Of a DNA stretch of 64,000 bases, positions 12,418 to 22,350 are shown in pieces. The notes beneath the pieces were generated by a model. It made no database searches. It saw only the letters and a program-made list of their open reading frames with translations, and was not told where the DNA came from. The DNA is taken from positions 1 through 64,000 of the forward strand of contig NZ_LFRI01000014.1 in NCBI RefSeq assembly GCF_001447195.1. The letters are read 5' to 3'. This DNA is from Aquabacterium parvum (GTDB taxonomy: Bacteria; Pseudomonadota; Gammaproteobacteria; Burkholderiales; Burkholderiaceae_C). The first letter of the stretch is position 1, and each line of letters begins with the position of its first letter. The translations under genes were made by a program, and so were the position numbers.

Positions 12418-15003
12418 ATGCCCTTTTCCGCTTCTCCGCAACAGCCCGGGACGCCGCCGCCCCAAGCCGCCGGACAGACCAGCCGCCTCTTCTGGCGCTG
12501 GTGGCGCAAGCAGACCCCCAGCCAGCAGGACCGCTACGCCACCCTCGGGCCCCTGGTCTCCGTGCTGCTGTTCCTGGCGGCGATCATCGCGGCCTTCTGG
12601 TACCTGCGCAACGAAGAGCTCGAACGGGAGCAGGAGGCCGTCAAGCGCGACACCGAGGTCGTTCAGCAACAAATCCGCATGCGCCTGGTCGAGAACCAGG
12701 AGCAACTGCTGCGCCTGGCCCGCGACGTCAGCCTCAAGCCGGCCGACGCCGACGTTTTCACCCGCCAGGCCGATGACTTCATCCGCGCCCGCCCCGAAAT
12801 CCTCAGCGTCAGCTGGGTGCAGCGCGACGGTCGCATGAAGGCCACCCGCAACGCCTTCAGCCTGCCCATTGCGCCAGAGCTCGAGCCTGACATCAACATC
12901 GAGGAAGACGACTGGCGAGACCACTTCCCCGGCGCCGAGCCCAGGCAGGCTTTCAAGAGCGCGCGTGAAAACAACATGCCGGTCTACTCGCGCCCCTACC
13001 TGAACCCTCAGGGCGTGCGCGTGCTGCAGCTACAGATGCCCATGATGGAGCGCGGCCAGTTCTCCGGCACCCTGGTGACCGAGTACGCGCTCGACCCCCT
13101 GATGCGCTACCTGGTGCCCCGCGAGATCGCCGCGCGCCACGCCATGAGCCTCATCGAGGTGAGCGGCATCGTGCTGACCAGCACCTCCGGGGCCCGCAAC
13201 GAAGACTCCGCCCGCCCCATCTTCGCCCACGACGTGGTCGTCACCCCCGTGGGCAACGGCCTGATCCTGCGCGGCTCGGGCTACCGCACCTCCTCGGGCC
13301 TCATCGGCAACACCCTGTTCTGGATGGTGGTGGCACTGTCGGTTCTCACCGTCTGGACCCTGATGGGCACCCTGCGGCACATGCGCCGCCGCTCGCAGAT
13401 CCAGAAAGCGCTGGTGCAGGAAACCAACTTCCGCCGGGCGATGGAGAACTCCATGCTCACCGGCATGCGCACCATCGACCTCGAAGGCCGCATCACCTAC
13501 GTGAACCCGGCGTTCTGCGCCATGACGGGCTTTTCGGAAGAAGAGCTCATCGGCTGCGTGCCCCCCTACCCCTACTGGCCGAAAGACCGCCTGGACGAGT
13601 TCAACCGCATGTTCCAGCAGGAGCTGCTCGGCCGCAGTCCCATGGGTGGCATCGAGGTCGTCATGCAGCGCCGCGACGGCAGCCAGTTCGACGCCCGCAT
13701 GTACGTCTCGCCCCTGATCGACGCCCAGGGCGACCAGACCGGCTGGATGACGTCGGTCACCAACATCACCGAAGCCAAGCGCGTGCGAGACCAGCTCACC
13801 GCCGCCCACGAGCGCTTCACCACCGTGCTGGAGGGCCTGGACGCCGCCGTGTCCGTGGTCTCGGTGCAACGCGGCGAACTGCTGTTCGCCAACCGCTCCT
13901 ACCGCCTGTGGTTCGGCGCCAACCCCGACGCCCACGCCCAGCTCACCGGCGGACAGGTCATGCCCGATGAAATCATCGACGGCGACGAGGCCGTGGACGA
14001 TTTCGGGGGCCTGCCCGCCCACTCGCTGACCAACGCAGGCAGCGACACCCGCGAAGTCTTCATGGACACCGTCCAGAAATGGTTCGACGTGCGCGCCCGC
14101 TACGTCCAGTGGACCGACGGCAACCTGGCCCAGATGCTGATCGCCACCGACATCACCGCCCGCCGCCAGGCCGAAGAAGCCGCCGCCCGCCAGGCCGAGA
14201 AGTCGCAGTTCACCAGCCGCCTGATCACCATGGGCGAAATGGCCTCGACCGTGGCCCACGAGCTCAACCAGCCGCTGGCCGCCATCTCCAACTACTGCAG
14301 CGGCATGATCAGCCGGGTGCAAAACGGCAACATCGACAACGAGCAGCTTGTCAGCGCCCTGGAGAAAACCTCCCGCCAGGCCCAACGCGCCGGCCAGATC
14401 ATCCACCGCATCCGCCAGTTCGTGAAACGCTCGGAGCCGCAGCGTCAGCCCGCCCGGGTGCGCGACATCACCGACGCCGTGCTTGAGCTGGCTGTTTTCG
14501 AGATGAAACGCCGCCGGGTCACGCTCAACACCATGGTGGCCAACCGCCTGCCGCAGCTCATGGCGGACCCGATCCTCATCGAGCAGGTGCTGCTGAACCT
14601 GCTGAAAAACGCCGCCGAGGCCATCGACTCGGCTCAGATGCCCATGTCGCGTCGCCTGATCGACCTCAAGGTGCAACAGCGTGTGACCGAGGACCAGGGC
14701 CCGGTGGTCGAGTTCACCGTCAGCGACGGCGGCCCCGGCATGAAGGAAGAGATGCTGGCGCGGCTTTTCGAGGCCTTCCACTCGACCAAGGCCGAGGGAT
14801 TAGGGATAGGCCTGAGTCTTTGTCGCTCCATCATTGAGTCGCATCATGGTCGGATCAAGGCCGAGAACATCTACAATGGTCCGAACGTCGTGGGGTGTCG
14901 TTTCACCTTCACACTCCCGATCGAAACCGACGCAGGTAGCCAGCCGGACCCGACCGACTCGGCCATCCCCCCCTCCAACGATTTGCTTGCCGACAACCCA
15001 TGA
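12418..15003 (+). CDS. Membrane PAS-domain sensor histidine kinase, FixL/DctB-like
   Basis: 861-residue sensor kinase. Two transmembrane segments (about 43-63 and 294-318) enclose a roughly 230-residue periplasmic sensor region. Two PAS domains follow (about 340-452 and 463-580). The dimerisation domain has the FixL/NtrB-class H-box VAHELNQPLAA with the phosphorylated His near residue 614, then the ATPase N-box (LLNLLKNAAEAI) and G-boxes (DGGPGM, GLGIGLSLCRS). It overlaps its response regulator by 4 bp (ATGA), so the two are a cognate, co-translated pair. Its ligand is unknown; facing the PDH operon suggests, but does not prove, a link to carbon or redox state. Confidence 0.9.
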   Translation: MPFSASPQQPGTPPPQAAGQTSRLFWRWWRKQTPSQQDRYATLGPLVSVLLFLAAIIAAFWYLRNEELEREQEAVKRDTEVVQQQIRMRLVENQEQLLRLARDVSLKPADADVFTRQADDFIRARPEILSVSWVQRDGRMKATRNAFSLPIAPELEPDINIEEDDWRDHFPGAEPRQAFKSARENNMPVYSRPYLNPQGVRVLQLQMPMMERGQFSGTLVTEYALDPLMRYLVPREIAARHAMSLIEVSGIVLTSTSGARNEDSARPIFAHDVVVTPVGNGLILRGSGYRTSSGLIGNTLFWMVVALSVLTVWTLMGTLRHMRRRSQIQKALVQETNFRRAMENSMLTGMRTIDLEGRITYVNPAFCAMTGFSEEELIGCVPPYPYWPKDRLDEFNRMFQQELLGRSPMGGIEVVMQRRDGSQFDARMYVSPLIDAQGDQTGWMTSVTNITEAKRVRDQLTAAHERFTTVLEGLDAAVSVVSVQRGELLFANRSYRLWFGANPDAHAQLTGGQVMPDEIIDGDEAVDDFGGLPAHSLTNAGSDTREVFMDTVQKWFDVRARYVQWTDGNLAQMLIATDITARRQAEEAAARQAEKSQFTSRLITMGEMASTVAHELNQPLAAISNYCSGMISRVQNGNIDNEQLVSALEKTSRQAQRAGQIIHRIRQFVKRSEPQRQPARVRDITDAVLELAVFEMKRRRVTLNTMVANRLPQLMADPILIEQVLLNLLKNAAEAIDSAQMPMSRRLIDLKVQQRVTEDQGPVVEFTVSDGGPGMKEEMLARLFEAFHSTKAEGLGIGLSLCRSIIESHHGRIKAENIYNGPNVVGCRFTFTLPIETDAGSQPDPTDSAIPPSNDLLADNP

Positions 15004-15641
15004 GCTTGATCCCGAAAAAAGGCACTGTGTATGTGGTGGATGACGACGAGGCCGTTCGCGACTCGTTGCAGTGGCTGCTGGAGGGCAAGGACTACCGGGT
15101 TCGCTGTTTTGACTCGGCCGAATCCTTCCTCGCCCGCTTTGACCCCCGCGAAGTCGCCTGCCTGATCGCCGACATCCGCATGGATGGCATGAGCGGCCTG
15201 GAGCTGCAAGACAAGCTGCTCGAGCGCAAGTCCCCCCTGCCCATCGTGTTCATCACTGGTCACGGCGACGTGCCCATGGCCGTGAACACCATGAAAAAGG
15301 GCGCGATGGACTTCATCGAAAAGCCCTTCAAGGAAGACGCCCTGGTCGCCCTGGTCGAGCGCATGCTGGACCAGGCCCGCTCGTCCTTCTCGCAGTCGCA
15401 AGAAGCCGCCAGCCGCGAAGCGCTGCTCTCGCGCCTGACCACCCGCGAAGCCCAGGTGCTCGAGCGCATCGTCGCCGGCCGGCTGAACAAGCAGATCGCC
15501 GACGACCTGGGCATCTCCATCAAGACGGTGGAAGCCCACCGCGCCAACGTGATGGAAAAGCTCAACGCCAACACCGTGGCCGACCTGCTCAAGATCGCCC
15601 TGGGCGCCAGCGGCCAGGCGCCCGCAGCCGGCACCAAGTAA
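15000..15641 (+). CDS. FixJ/TtrR-type response regulator with LuxR-type DNA-binding domain
   Basis: 213 residues. The N-terminal receiver has the acidic pocket DDDE (14-17), the phosphoacceptor Asp58 in LIADIRMDG, Thr in ITGHGD and Lys108 in EKPF. The C-terminal LuxR/FixJ helix-turn-helix begins LTTREAQVLERIVAG and includes KQIADDLGISIKTVEAHR. Phosphorylation by the overlapping kinase gene upstream should control its DNA binding. The gene is followed by a strong terminator, so the pair is a two-gene operon. Target genes cannot be read from the sequence; the facing aceE promoter is one candidate. Confidence 0.92.
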   Translation: MSLIPKKGTVYVVDDDEAVRDSLQWLLEGKDYRVRCFDSAESFLARFDPREVACLIADIRMDGMSGLELQDKLLERKSPLPIVFITGHGDVPMAVNTMKKGAMDFIEKPFKEDALVALVERMLDQARSSFSQSQEAASREALLSRLTTREAQVLERIVAGRLNKQIADDLGISIKTVEAHRANVMEKLNANTVADLLKIALGASGQAPAAGTK

Positions 15642-15661
15642 GGCTGCCCAGCCGCCCCCAC

Positions 15662-15686
15662 AAGGCCGCCTCCAAGCGGCCTTTTT
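15662..15686 (+). terminator. Rho-independent terminator after the two-component operon
   Basis: AAGGCCGC (15662-15669) and GCGGCCTT (15676-15683) form an 8-bp perfect stem with a CTCCAA loop, followed by a run of five T. Confidence 0.9.
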
Positions 15687-15764
15687 CCATTCCTGAGGCC
15701 ACTCGGGCACGCCCCGAAGCCCCTTTTCGCTGAACTCGCTCACCTCGTTCCCCGGAGCCCCACC

Positions 15765-16625
15765 ATGACCGCCCAACTCATCGACGGCAACGCCCTGTCC
15801 AAGCAACTACGCGGCGAAGTCGCCCAGCGCGCAGCCGCCCTGACCGCCAAGGGCCTCAAGCCCGGCCTGGCCGTTGTGCTGGTCGGCGACAACCCCGCCA
15901 GCCAGGTGTACGTGCGCAACAAGGTCAAGGCCTGCGAAGAAGCCGGGTTCCACTCCGTGCTCGAAAAGTACGACGCCACCCTGAGCGAGGCCGACCTGCT
16001 CGCGCGCGTCGAGGCCCTGAACAACGACCCTGCCATCCACGGCATCCTGGTGCAGCTGCCCCTGCCCAAGCACATCGACGACCACAAGGTGATCGAGGCC
16101 ATCTCGCCATTGAAGGACGTGGACGGCTTCCACGTGGCCAGCGCCGGCGCCCTGATGGTCGGCGAGGTCGGCTTCAAGGCCTGCACGCCCTACGGCTGCA
16201 TGAAGATGCTCGAATCCATCGGCATGAAGGACCTGCGCGGCAAGCACGCCGTGGTGATTGGCCGCTCCAACATCGTCGGCAAGCCCATGGCCATGATGCT
16301 GCTGGCCGCCAACGCCACCGTCACCATCACACACAGCGGCACGGCCGACCTGGGCGCCATGACCCGCCAGGCCGACATCGTCGTGGCGGCCGTGGGCAAG
16401 CGCAACGTGCTCACGGCCGACATGGTCAAGCCCGGTGCCGTGGTCATCGACGTGGGCATGAACCGCGACGACGAAGGCAAGCTCTGCGGCGACGTGGATT
16501 TCGCCGGTGTGAAAGAAGTGGCGAGCCACATCACCCCCGTGCCCGGCGGGGTCGGCCCCATGACGATTACCATGTTGCTGGTCAACACCATGGAAGCCGC
16601 CGAGCGCACCTTCGCGACTCGCTGA
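15765..16625 (+). CDS. folD: Bifunctional methylenetetrahydrofolate dehydrogenase/cyclohydrolase
   Basis: Converts 5,10-methylene-THF to 5,10-methenyl-THF (NADP+) and then to 10-formyl-THF, supplying purine and formyl-Met synthesis. 286 residues, typical length. Substrate-site signatures are [13 protein letters not shown] (with the catalytic Lys) and [10 protein letters not shown]; the nucleotide fold carries [14 protein letters not shown]; the C-terminal signature is [11 protein letters not shown]. The start follows CGGAG closely. It stands alone after the terminator of the preceding operon. Confidence 0.97.
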   Translation: MTAQLIDGNALSKQLRGEVAQRAAALTAKGLKPGLAVVLVGDNPASQVYVRNKVKACEEAGFHSVLEKYDATLSEADLLARVEALNNDPAIHGILVQLPLPKHIDDHKVIEAISPLKDVDGFHVASAGALMVGEVGFKACTPYGCMKMLESIGMKDLRGKHAVVIGRSNIVGKPMAMMLLAANATVTITHSGTADLGAMTRQADIVVAAVGKRNVLTADMVKPGAVVIDVGMNRDDEGKLCGDVDFAGVKEVASHITPVPGGVGPMTITMLLVNTMEAAERTFATR

Positions 16626-16666
16626 GCCCCACCCGCACCGCTTTGCCCACGTTCACCGCCAGCACC

Positions 16667-18727
16667 ATGAGCAGCAACCCCCTCCTCGACACCTCCGGCC
16701 TGCCCCTGTTCGACCAGATCAAGCCTGAGCAGGTCAGCCCTGCGATGGACGCCCTGCTGGCCGAGTCCGAAGCGGCGCTTGAAAAGGTCACCGGCCCGGA
16801 CGTGCCGGCCGACTACGACGCGCTGTCGCTGCTGCTGGACGTGCCGACCGAGCGCATGGGCCGCGCCTGGGGCGCCGTGGGCCACCTCAACAGCGTGGCC
16901 GACACGCCCGAGCTGCGCGCGGCCTTCAACGAGAACTTGCCTCGCCTGACCGAGTTCTACACCCGCCTGGGCTCGGACGAGCGCCTCTACGCCAAGTACA
17001 AGGCGGTCAACCTGGCAGACCAGGCCGCCAGCGCCGAGCGCAAGCTGCCCCCCGCTCGCCGCCGCGCCCTGGACAACGCCCTGCGCGGCTTCGTCCTCGG
17101 TGGAGCCGAGCTGCAAGGCCCCGCCAAGCAACGCTTCGCCGAGATCCAGGAATTGCAAGCCGCCAAGTCGCAGGCCTTTTCCGAGCATGTGATGGACGCC
17201 ACCGACGCGTTCTCGCACTTCGCCAGCACCGATGAACTGGCCGGGGTGCCGGACGACGTGCAGGCCGCCACCCGCGCCGCCGCCGAAGCCGACGGCAAGG
17301 AGGGCAAAGACACGCATAAGCTCACCCTGCACATGCCCTGCTACCTGCCGGTCATGCAGTACGCCACCAACCGGGCGTTGCGCGAGACCATGTACCGCGC
17401 CTACGCCACCCGCGCCAGCGAGTTCGGCCCGGCAGAGCGCGACAACTCCACGCTGATGCAGGAGATCGTCGCCCTGCGCCAGGAAGAGGCCCAGCTGCTC
17501 GGCTACGCCAACTTCGCCGAGGTGTCCTTGGTGCCCAAGATGGCCCAAAGCCCCCAGCAAGTCATGGACTTCCTTCGCGACCTGGGCAAACGCGCTCGCC
17601 CTCACGCCGAGAAGGACATGGCCGAGCTGCGCGAGTTCGCGCGCACCGAATGCGCCCTGCCCGACCTGCAAGCCTGGGACATCGCGTTCGTGAGCGAAAA
17701 GCTCAAAGAGGCCCGCTACGCCTTCAGCGACCAGGAGGTCAAGCAGTATTTCACCGAGCCGACCGTGCTCAAGGGCCTGTTCGGCCTGATCGAAAAGCTC
17801 TTTGACGTCACGATCAAACCAGACACGGCGCCCGTGTGGCATGAAACGGTGCGCTTCTTCCGCATCGAGCGCGCCGGCAACTTGGTCGGTCAGTTCTACC
17901 TCGACCCCTACGCCCGCCCCGGCAAGCGCCCAGGTGCCTGGATGGACGACGTGCGTGGCCGCTGGAATCGCCCCGACAACCACGTGACGCAGACCCCGGT
18001 GGCGCACCTGGTGTGCAACTACGCCCGCGGCGTGGGCGACAAGCCCGCCCTGCTCACCCACGACGATGTCACCACCCTCTTCCACGAGTTCGGCCACGGT
18101 CTGCACCACATGCTGACCCAGGTCGACGACATCGGCGTGGCCGGCATCAGTGGCGTCGAGTGGGACGCGGTCGAGCTGCCCAGCCAGTTCATGGAGAACT
18201 TCTGCTGGGAGTGGGACGTGGTGCAGCAGCTCACCCACCACGTGGACACCGGCGCTTCGCTGCCACGCGCGCTGTTCGACAAGATGGTCGCCGCCAAGAA
18301 CTTCCAGAGCGGCATGCAGACCGCTCGCCAAATCGAGTTTTCGCTGTTCGACATGCGCCTGCACGCCGAGCCCGGCGCACAAACCGATGTTCAGAAGGTG
18401 ATCGACGAGGTGCGCCAGGAAGTTGCCGTCAACATTCCGCCGGCCTTCAACCGCTTCCAGCACAGCTTCTCGCACATCTTCGCTGGCGGCTACGCAGCCG
18501 GCTACTACAGCTACAAGTGGGCCGAGGTGCTGTCTGCCGACGCCTACGCAGCCTTCGAAGAAGCCGCCACGCCGCAAACCGGCGTGCTCAACGCCGAAGT
18601 CGGGCGCCGCTACCGCGAGGCCATCCTCGAAGCTGGCGGCAGCCGCTCCGCCATGGACAATTTCAAGGCATTTCGCGGGCGTGAGCCCCAGATCGACGCC
18701 CTGCTGCGCCACCAGGGCATGGCCTGA
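16667..18727 (+). CDS. prlC: M3-family oligopeptidase A
   Basis: Cytoplasmic zinc metallopeptidase that degrades oligopeptides and cleaved signal peptides. 686 residues from ATG 16667 (MSSNPLLD), close to E. coli OpdA/PrlC. The zinc motif HEFGH lies around residue 472 (FHEFGHGLHHML), with the second Glu ligand in the following GVEWDAVELPSQFMEN segment, and the C-terminal AGGYAAGYYSYKWAEVLSAD is family-typical. No Shine-Dalgarno is obvious at the chosen ATG; a TTG 24 bases upstream is the only in-frame alternative. It lies 41 bp after folD and may be co-transcribed. Confidence 0.95.
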   Translation: MSSNPLLDTSGLPLFDQIKPEQVSPAMDALLAESEAALEKVTGPDVPADYDALSLLLDVPTERMGRAWGAVGHLNSVADTPELRAAFNENLPRLTEFYTRLGSDERLYAKYKAVNLADQAASAERKLPPARRRALDNALRGFVLGGAELQGPAKQRFAEIQELQAAKSQAFSEHVMDATDAFSHFASTDELAGVPDDVQAATRAAAEADGKEGKDTHKLTLHMPCYLPVMQYATNRALRETMYRAYATRASEFGPAERDNSTLMQEIVALRQEEAQLLGYANFAEVSLVPKMAQSPQQVMDFLRDLGKRARPHAEKDMAELREFARTECALPDLQAWDIAFVSEKLKEARYAFSDQEVKQYFTEPTVLKGLFGLIEKLFDVTIKPDTAPVWHETVRFFRIERAGNLVGQFYLDPYARPGKRPGAWMDDVRGRWNRPDNHVTQTPVAHLVCNYARGVGDKPALLTHDDVTTLFHEFGHGLHHMLTQVDDIGVAGISGVEWDAVELPSQFMENFCWEWDVVQQLTHHVDTGASLPRALFDKMVAAKNFQSGMQTARQIEFSLFDMRLHAEPGAQTDVQKVIDEVRQEVAVNIPPAFNRFQHSFSHIFAGGYAAGYYSYKWAEVLSADAYAAFEEAATPQTGVLNAEVGRRYREAILEAGGSRSAMDNFKAFRGREPQIDALLRHQGMA

Positions 18728-18750
18728 TGAAGTCAATGAAGGAGCCAGCC

Positions 18751-19371
18751 ATGTCAGCGACCAACCACCGTGCTTTCTGGCGGGCCTGCCTGCCCGCGCT
18801 GCTCAGCGCCTTGCTGGCTCCTGCCGCCTGGGGCGCCTACAAAATCGTGGGCCCCGATGGCCGTGTCACCTACACAGACCGCCCTCCCGTGGGCGAAGGG
18901 GCGCAAGCCCTCGGCAAACCCAGGGCGGGTGTCAGCACCGTTGCCTTGCCTTATGAGTTGCAACAGGTGGTCAACCGCCACCCGGTGACGCTCTACACCA
19001 TGCGCGAATGCGGGGCCTGCGCAAGCGGGCGCCAACTGCTGCAGTCCCGCGGGGTGCCATACACCGAAAAGACGGTCGACACGCCCGAAGACGTCCGCGC
19101 CTTCAACGCCCAGGAAAACAGCACCCAGCTGCCCTTGCTCAAGGTCGGTGGCAAGCAGATCATCGGACTGCAGCAGTCGGAGTGGAACGCTTACCTCGAT
19201 GCGGCCGGCTACCCGCAGCAGTCGAAGCTTCCACCTGGGTACACCCAGCCCGAAGCCAGCCCGCTCGCGCCGCCCAAGCCTGCCTCCAGCCCGGCGGGCG
19301 ATCGTCGCAACGAAAGCGATCGGCCTTTTGCCCCCACCATCGGCAACCCGCCCGAAGGTTTCCGCTTCTAA
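18751..19371 (+). CDS. Exported DUF4124-glutaredoxin fusion protein
   Basis: 206 residues. An N-terminal signal peptide (LPALLSALLAPAAWGA) is followed by a DUF4124 segment (YKIVGPDGRVTYTDRPP, about 30-46) and a glutaredoxin fold (about 76-150) with the redox motif CGAC at 87-90 (YTMRECGAC), the cis-Pro region TQLPLLKVGG and a C-terminal Pro/Ser-rich tail. Predicted periplasmic, so it may act as a thiol-disulfide oxidoreductase there. ATG 18751 is chosen because AAGGAG lies six bases before it; an in-frame ATG at 18727 overlaps the prlC stop but has no ribosome site. Substrate unknown. Confidence 0.82.
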   Translation: MSATNHRAFWRACLPALLSALLAPAAWGAYKIVGPDGRVTYTDRPPVGEGAQALGKPRAGVSTVALPYELQQVVNRHPVTLYTMRECGACASGRQLLQSRGVPYTEKTVDTPEDVRAFNAQENSTQLPLLKVGGKQIIGLQQSEWNAYLDAAGYPQQSKLPPGYTQPEASPLAPPKPASSPAGDRRNESDRPFAPTIGNPPEGFRF

Positions 19372-19387
19372 CCTGACCTTGCCCCCT

Positions 19388-20653
19388 GTGATCGAAACCG
19401 ACGTGGCCATCATTGGCGGTGGCCCGGCAGGGCTTGCCGCAGCCGAACTCCTCTCCACACAAGGCTGGCAGGTCGACCTGTACGACGCCATGCCCTCGGT
19501 GGGGCGCAAGTTCCTGCTGGCGGGCCGTGGCGGCTTGAACATCACGCACTCCGAACCGCTCGATCGCTTCGTCACGCGCTTCGAGGGGCGATCAGGCACC
19601 CTGGCGCCCATGCTGGCGGCCTTCACGCCCGACGACCTTCGCCAATGGTGCCAGGGCCTTGGTGTGGACACCTTCGTGGGCAGCTCTGGCCGCGTTTTTC
19701 CGCAAGAGATGAAGGCGGCCCCCTTGCTGCGCGCCTGGCTCAGCCGCTTGCGCCAGCAAGGCGTGCGCGTGCATGCCCGCCACCGCTGGCAGGGCTGGAC
19801 ATCCGACGGGGATCTGGCCTTCACCGCCCCCGGCGGTGACATCGCAGTCAGGCCTCGCGCCACCTTGCTCGCCTTGGGTGGCGGCAGTTGGTCGCGCCTG
19901 GGCTCGGACGGCCGCTGGGTGCCCTGGCTGCAGGAACGCGGAGCGGATGTCGCCCCCCTGCGGGCGGCCAACTGCGGCTTCGACGTGGCGCCCACCGCAC
20001 AGGGGCGCAGCGGCTGGTCGGAACACCTCACGAGCCGTCACGCCGGCCATCCCATCAAGCCGGTCACCCTGACCTTCACCGACCAGCAAGGCCTCAGCGA
20101 AACACGTCAGGGCGAGTTCGTGCTGACCGAGTCTGGCATCGAGGGCAGCCTGGTCTATGCCTTCTCCAGCCGCATCCGCGACGCCATCGAGCGCGATGGC
20201 TCGGCCACGGTGTGGCTCAATCTGTTGCCGGCCCACTCGCCCGATCAGGTGCTGACCGAGCTCAAGCGCCCACGCGGTCCCCGCAGCCTGTCCACCCACC
20301 TCAAGAGCCGGTTGGGCCTGCAAGGACTGAAGGTGGCGCTGCTGCACGAGTTGCTCAGCAAGGACGACATGCACGAGCCACTGCGCCTGGCACAAGCCAT
20401 CCAGCACCTGCCGATCAGCCTGGTGCGCGCTCGCCCGATGGACGAGGCGATCAGCACCGCGGGCGGCGTTCGTTTCGAGGCGCTGGACGAGCACCTGATG
20501 TTGCGTACCATGCCCGGCGTGTTCTGCGCCGGCGAGATGCTCGATTGGGAAGCGCCGACAGGGGGATACCTGTTGACCGCGACCCTGGCCACGGCCCGTT
20601 TGGCGGCGGCGGGTGTGGCCCGCCACCTGAGCCTCAATACGAAATCGTCTTGA
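19388..20653 (+). CDS. FAD-dependent flavoprotein, PP_4765 (HI0933-like) family
   Basis: Uncharacterised flavoprotein related to BaiN/HI0933 oxidoreductases. The dinucleotide-binding motif at the very start is [16 protein letters not shown]; other landmarks are [18 protein letters not shown] and the C-terminal FAD motif [21 protein letters not shown]. The start must be non-ATG: GTG 19388 gives 421 residues and the FAD motif close to the N-terminus (TTG 19379 is possible). It follows the glutaredoxin gene by 16 bp. Its 3' end overlaps the convergent rpiA gene by 20 bp. Substrate unknown. Confidence 0.85.
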   Translation: MIETDVAIIGGGPAGLAAAELLSTQGWQVDLYDAMPSVGRKFLLAGRGGLNITHSEPLDRFVTRFEGRSGTLAPMLAAFTPDDLRQWCQGLGVDTFVGSSGRVFPQEMKAAPLLRAWLSRLRQQGVRVHARHRWQGWTSDGDLAFTAPGGDIAVRPRATLLALGGGSWSRLGSDGRWVPWLQERGADVAPLRAANCGFDVAPTAQGRSGWSEHLTSRHAGHPIKPVTLTFTDQQGLSETRQGEFVLTESGIEGSLVYAFSSRIRDAIERDGSATVWLNLLPAHSPDQVLTELKRPRGPRSLSTHLKSRLGLQGLKVALLHELLSKDDMHEPLRLAQAIQHLPISLVRARPMDEAISTAGGVRFEALDEHLMLRTMPGVFCAGEMLDWEAPTGGYLLTATLATARLAAAGVARHLSLNTKSS

Positions 20654-21317
20654 CGCCAGCCGTCGTGCCCAGCAGGCAAACGTTGGCCTTGTTGCGGGCA
20701 AAGACGCCCACGGTGACCACGCCCGGCCACTGGTTGACGTCTGACTCGAAGCGGGCCGGATCCGTGATCTGCAGGCCACGCACGTCCACGATGATGTTGC
20801 CGTTGTCGGTGGTCACGCCTTCGCGCACCTGACCTTGGCCGCCGATGGCGGCGAAGGCACGGATCACCTGCGCGGCCGCCATCGGGATGACCTCCACGGG
20901 CAGGGGGAACTTGCCCAGCACTTGCACCAGCTTGCTTTCATCGGCTATGCAAACGAAGCGCTCGGCCAGCTCGGCCACGATCTTTTCACGCGTCAACGCG
21001 GCACCACCGCCTTTGATCATGTTGCCGGCGTGGTCGATCTCGTCGGCGCCATCCACGTAGACACCCAGGCCCGTCACGCTCTCGGACGCTAGCACGGGCA
21101 CGCCCAGGGCTTTCAGGCGCTGGGTGCTGCGCACGGAGCTGGAAACCGCCCCACTCACCCGCTTCGGGTCGGCTTTCAAGGCTTCGCCCAGTGCATCGAT
21201 GAACTTGTCCACGGTCGAGCCCGTGCCCACGCCCACCACGCTGCCAGCCGGCACGTGTTCCAGGGCGGCACGGCCCACCAGGGTCTTGAGTTCGTCTTGG
21301 GTCAGGGCTTGGGACAT
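20634..21317 (-). CDS. rpiA: Ribose-5-phosphate isomerase A
   Basis: Interconverts ribose 5-phosphate and ribulose 5-phosphate in the non-oxidative pentose phosphate pathway. Start at 21317 ([11 protein letters not shown]) gives 227 residues, the family length. Motifs: GVGTGSTV (phosphate loop), DGADEID with the catalytic Asp pair, and [14 protein letters not shown] with the catalytic Lys and Glu. Longer in-frame starts add only non-conserved sequence. It lies 94 bp downstream of the DUF1624 gene on the same strand and tail-overlaps the convergent flavoprotein gene. Confidence 0.96.
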   Translation of the reverse strand: MSQALTQDELKTLVGRAALEHVPAGSVVGVGTGSTVDKFIDALGEALKADPKRVSGAVSSSVRSTQRLKALGVPVLASESVTGLGVYVDGADEIDHAGNMIKGGGAALTREKIVAELAERFVCIADESKLVQVLGKFPLPVEVIPMAAAQVIRAFAAIGGQGQVREGVTTDNGNIIVDVRGLQITDPARFESDVNQWPGVVTVGVFARNKANVCLLGTTAGVKTISY

Positions 21318-21411
21318 GTCAAAGGCTCGAGAAGGGGTGATGCGAATGTGAAGACGGGACGCGTCAGGGGGCAGGAGGCAAAGAACGCTGGCAGGCCAGG
21401 GGCCCACCTGA

Positions 21412-22248
21412 TCACGGCGACAGCGGCCGAGGGCCCAGCCACTGCTGCCAGGCCATCAGTGCACCGATGAACACCGGCTGGTGCACCATGTAGAAGCTCA
21501 GGCTCCATTGCCCCAGCAAAACCAGGGCCCGCCAGGCAAGGCCGTGATTGTCGCCCGAGTTGCCCGCCGAAACCTGCGATGAAGCACCGCCCAGCCACTG
21601 CGGCCGGTGGTGCAACAGCCATTGCGTCACGGCCAGGCCCCACCACATCACGCCCAGCCAGGGCAGCACGGGCACGAAGTCTTCGGTGATGGGCTTGTGC
21701 GTGACCAGGCCCACCCAATTGGTCAGCCTCGTGTCAAAGAATGGATCTTGCAGCCAGCGCGGCAGCAGCATGGCGAGCAGCCCCAGAGGCAGCAGCCATC
21801 GCCCCAGCGGCGCACTCAGGCGGGCGACGACCAGCATCACCGCCATGCCGTGCAGCACCCCGAAGGAGATGTAGCTGCGCGGGAACATCCACCAGCTGCT
21901 CAGGCTCACCAGCAGCGCGCATCCGACGATCTGCGCCCAGCGGCGCCAAAAACGTGCCCAGCTCTGCCCCCGGTGCGTGGCGATGGCCTGGCCTGCCCCG
22001 GCACACAGCAAAAACGTCGAGAGGATGAAGGTGCGCTGCCAGGTCCAGAACGGGTCGCGGTAGAAATCCGATTCCGTCAGGCGAAAGTTGGCCAGGTCGA
22101 AACAGAAGTGGAAGGCTGCCATCCACACCAGCGCCAGCCCGCGCAAGGCGTCCACCCCGTCGAAGCGCTGGACGACAGGATCCGACGCCGTGATCCCGTT
22201 CGCCATCGAAGGGACTTGCGCCCCGAACTTGCCTTTTTTGCGTGCCAT
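21412..22248 (-). CDS. DUF1624 / heparan-alpha-glucosaminide acetyltransferase-like membrane protein
   Basis: Polytopic membrane protein of about 278 residues. The signature [21 protein letters not shown] near the N-terminus, with a conserved His in the first helix, marks the DUF1624 group related to acyltransferases that move acetyl groups across membranes. About seven hydrophobic helices follow, ending with [13 protein letters not shown]. Start at 22248 (MARKKGKF) is favoured because GATACT lies exactly six bases upstream on the coding strand, a leaderless-type arrangement; ATG at 22206 is the alternative. Substrate unknown. Probably transcribed toward rpiA. Confidence 0.8.
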   Translation of the reverse strand: MARKKGKFGAQVPSMANGITASDPVVQRFDGVDALRGLALVWMAAFHFCFDLANFRLTESDFYRDPFWTWQRTFILSTFLLCAGAGQAIATHRGQSWARFWRRWAQIVGCALLVSLSSWWMFPRSYISFGVLHGMAVMLVVARLSAPLGRWLLPLGLLAMLLPRWLQDPFFDTRLTNWVGLVTHKPITEDFVPVLPWLGVMWWGLAVTQWLLHHRPQWLGGASSQVSAGNSGDNHGLAWRALVLLGQWSLSFYMVHQPVFIGALMAWQQWLGPRPLSP

Positions 22249-22254
22249 CGCGAT

Positions 22255-22260
22255 AGTATC
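22255..22260 (-). promoter_or_regulatory. -10-like hexamer six bases before the DUF1624 start
   Basis: On the minus strand GATACT is followed by ATCGCG and then the ATG at 22248, with no Shine-Dalgarno. A transcript would begin at or next to the A of the start codon. No convincing -35 is seen, so the call rests on position and on the recurrence of this arrangement at 12418, 33767, 54391 and 60699. Confidence 0.45.
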
Positions 22261-22350
22261 GGCCCTCCCCCGCCCCACCGCGTCGCCCTGCGGCTCCCGC
22301 CAGCCGAGAGGGTGCCGTCTTTGTCGTTCTTTCTTCGCCCCCAACCGCCC

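Noticed and set aside
21607-22350. Apparent N-terminal extension of rlhA through the DUF1624 gene
   Set aside because: Runs antisense to a membrane protein gene and shows no U32-family sequence before MSLPAHQIELLSP.
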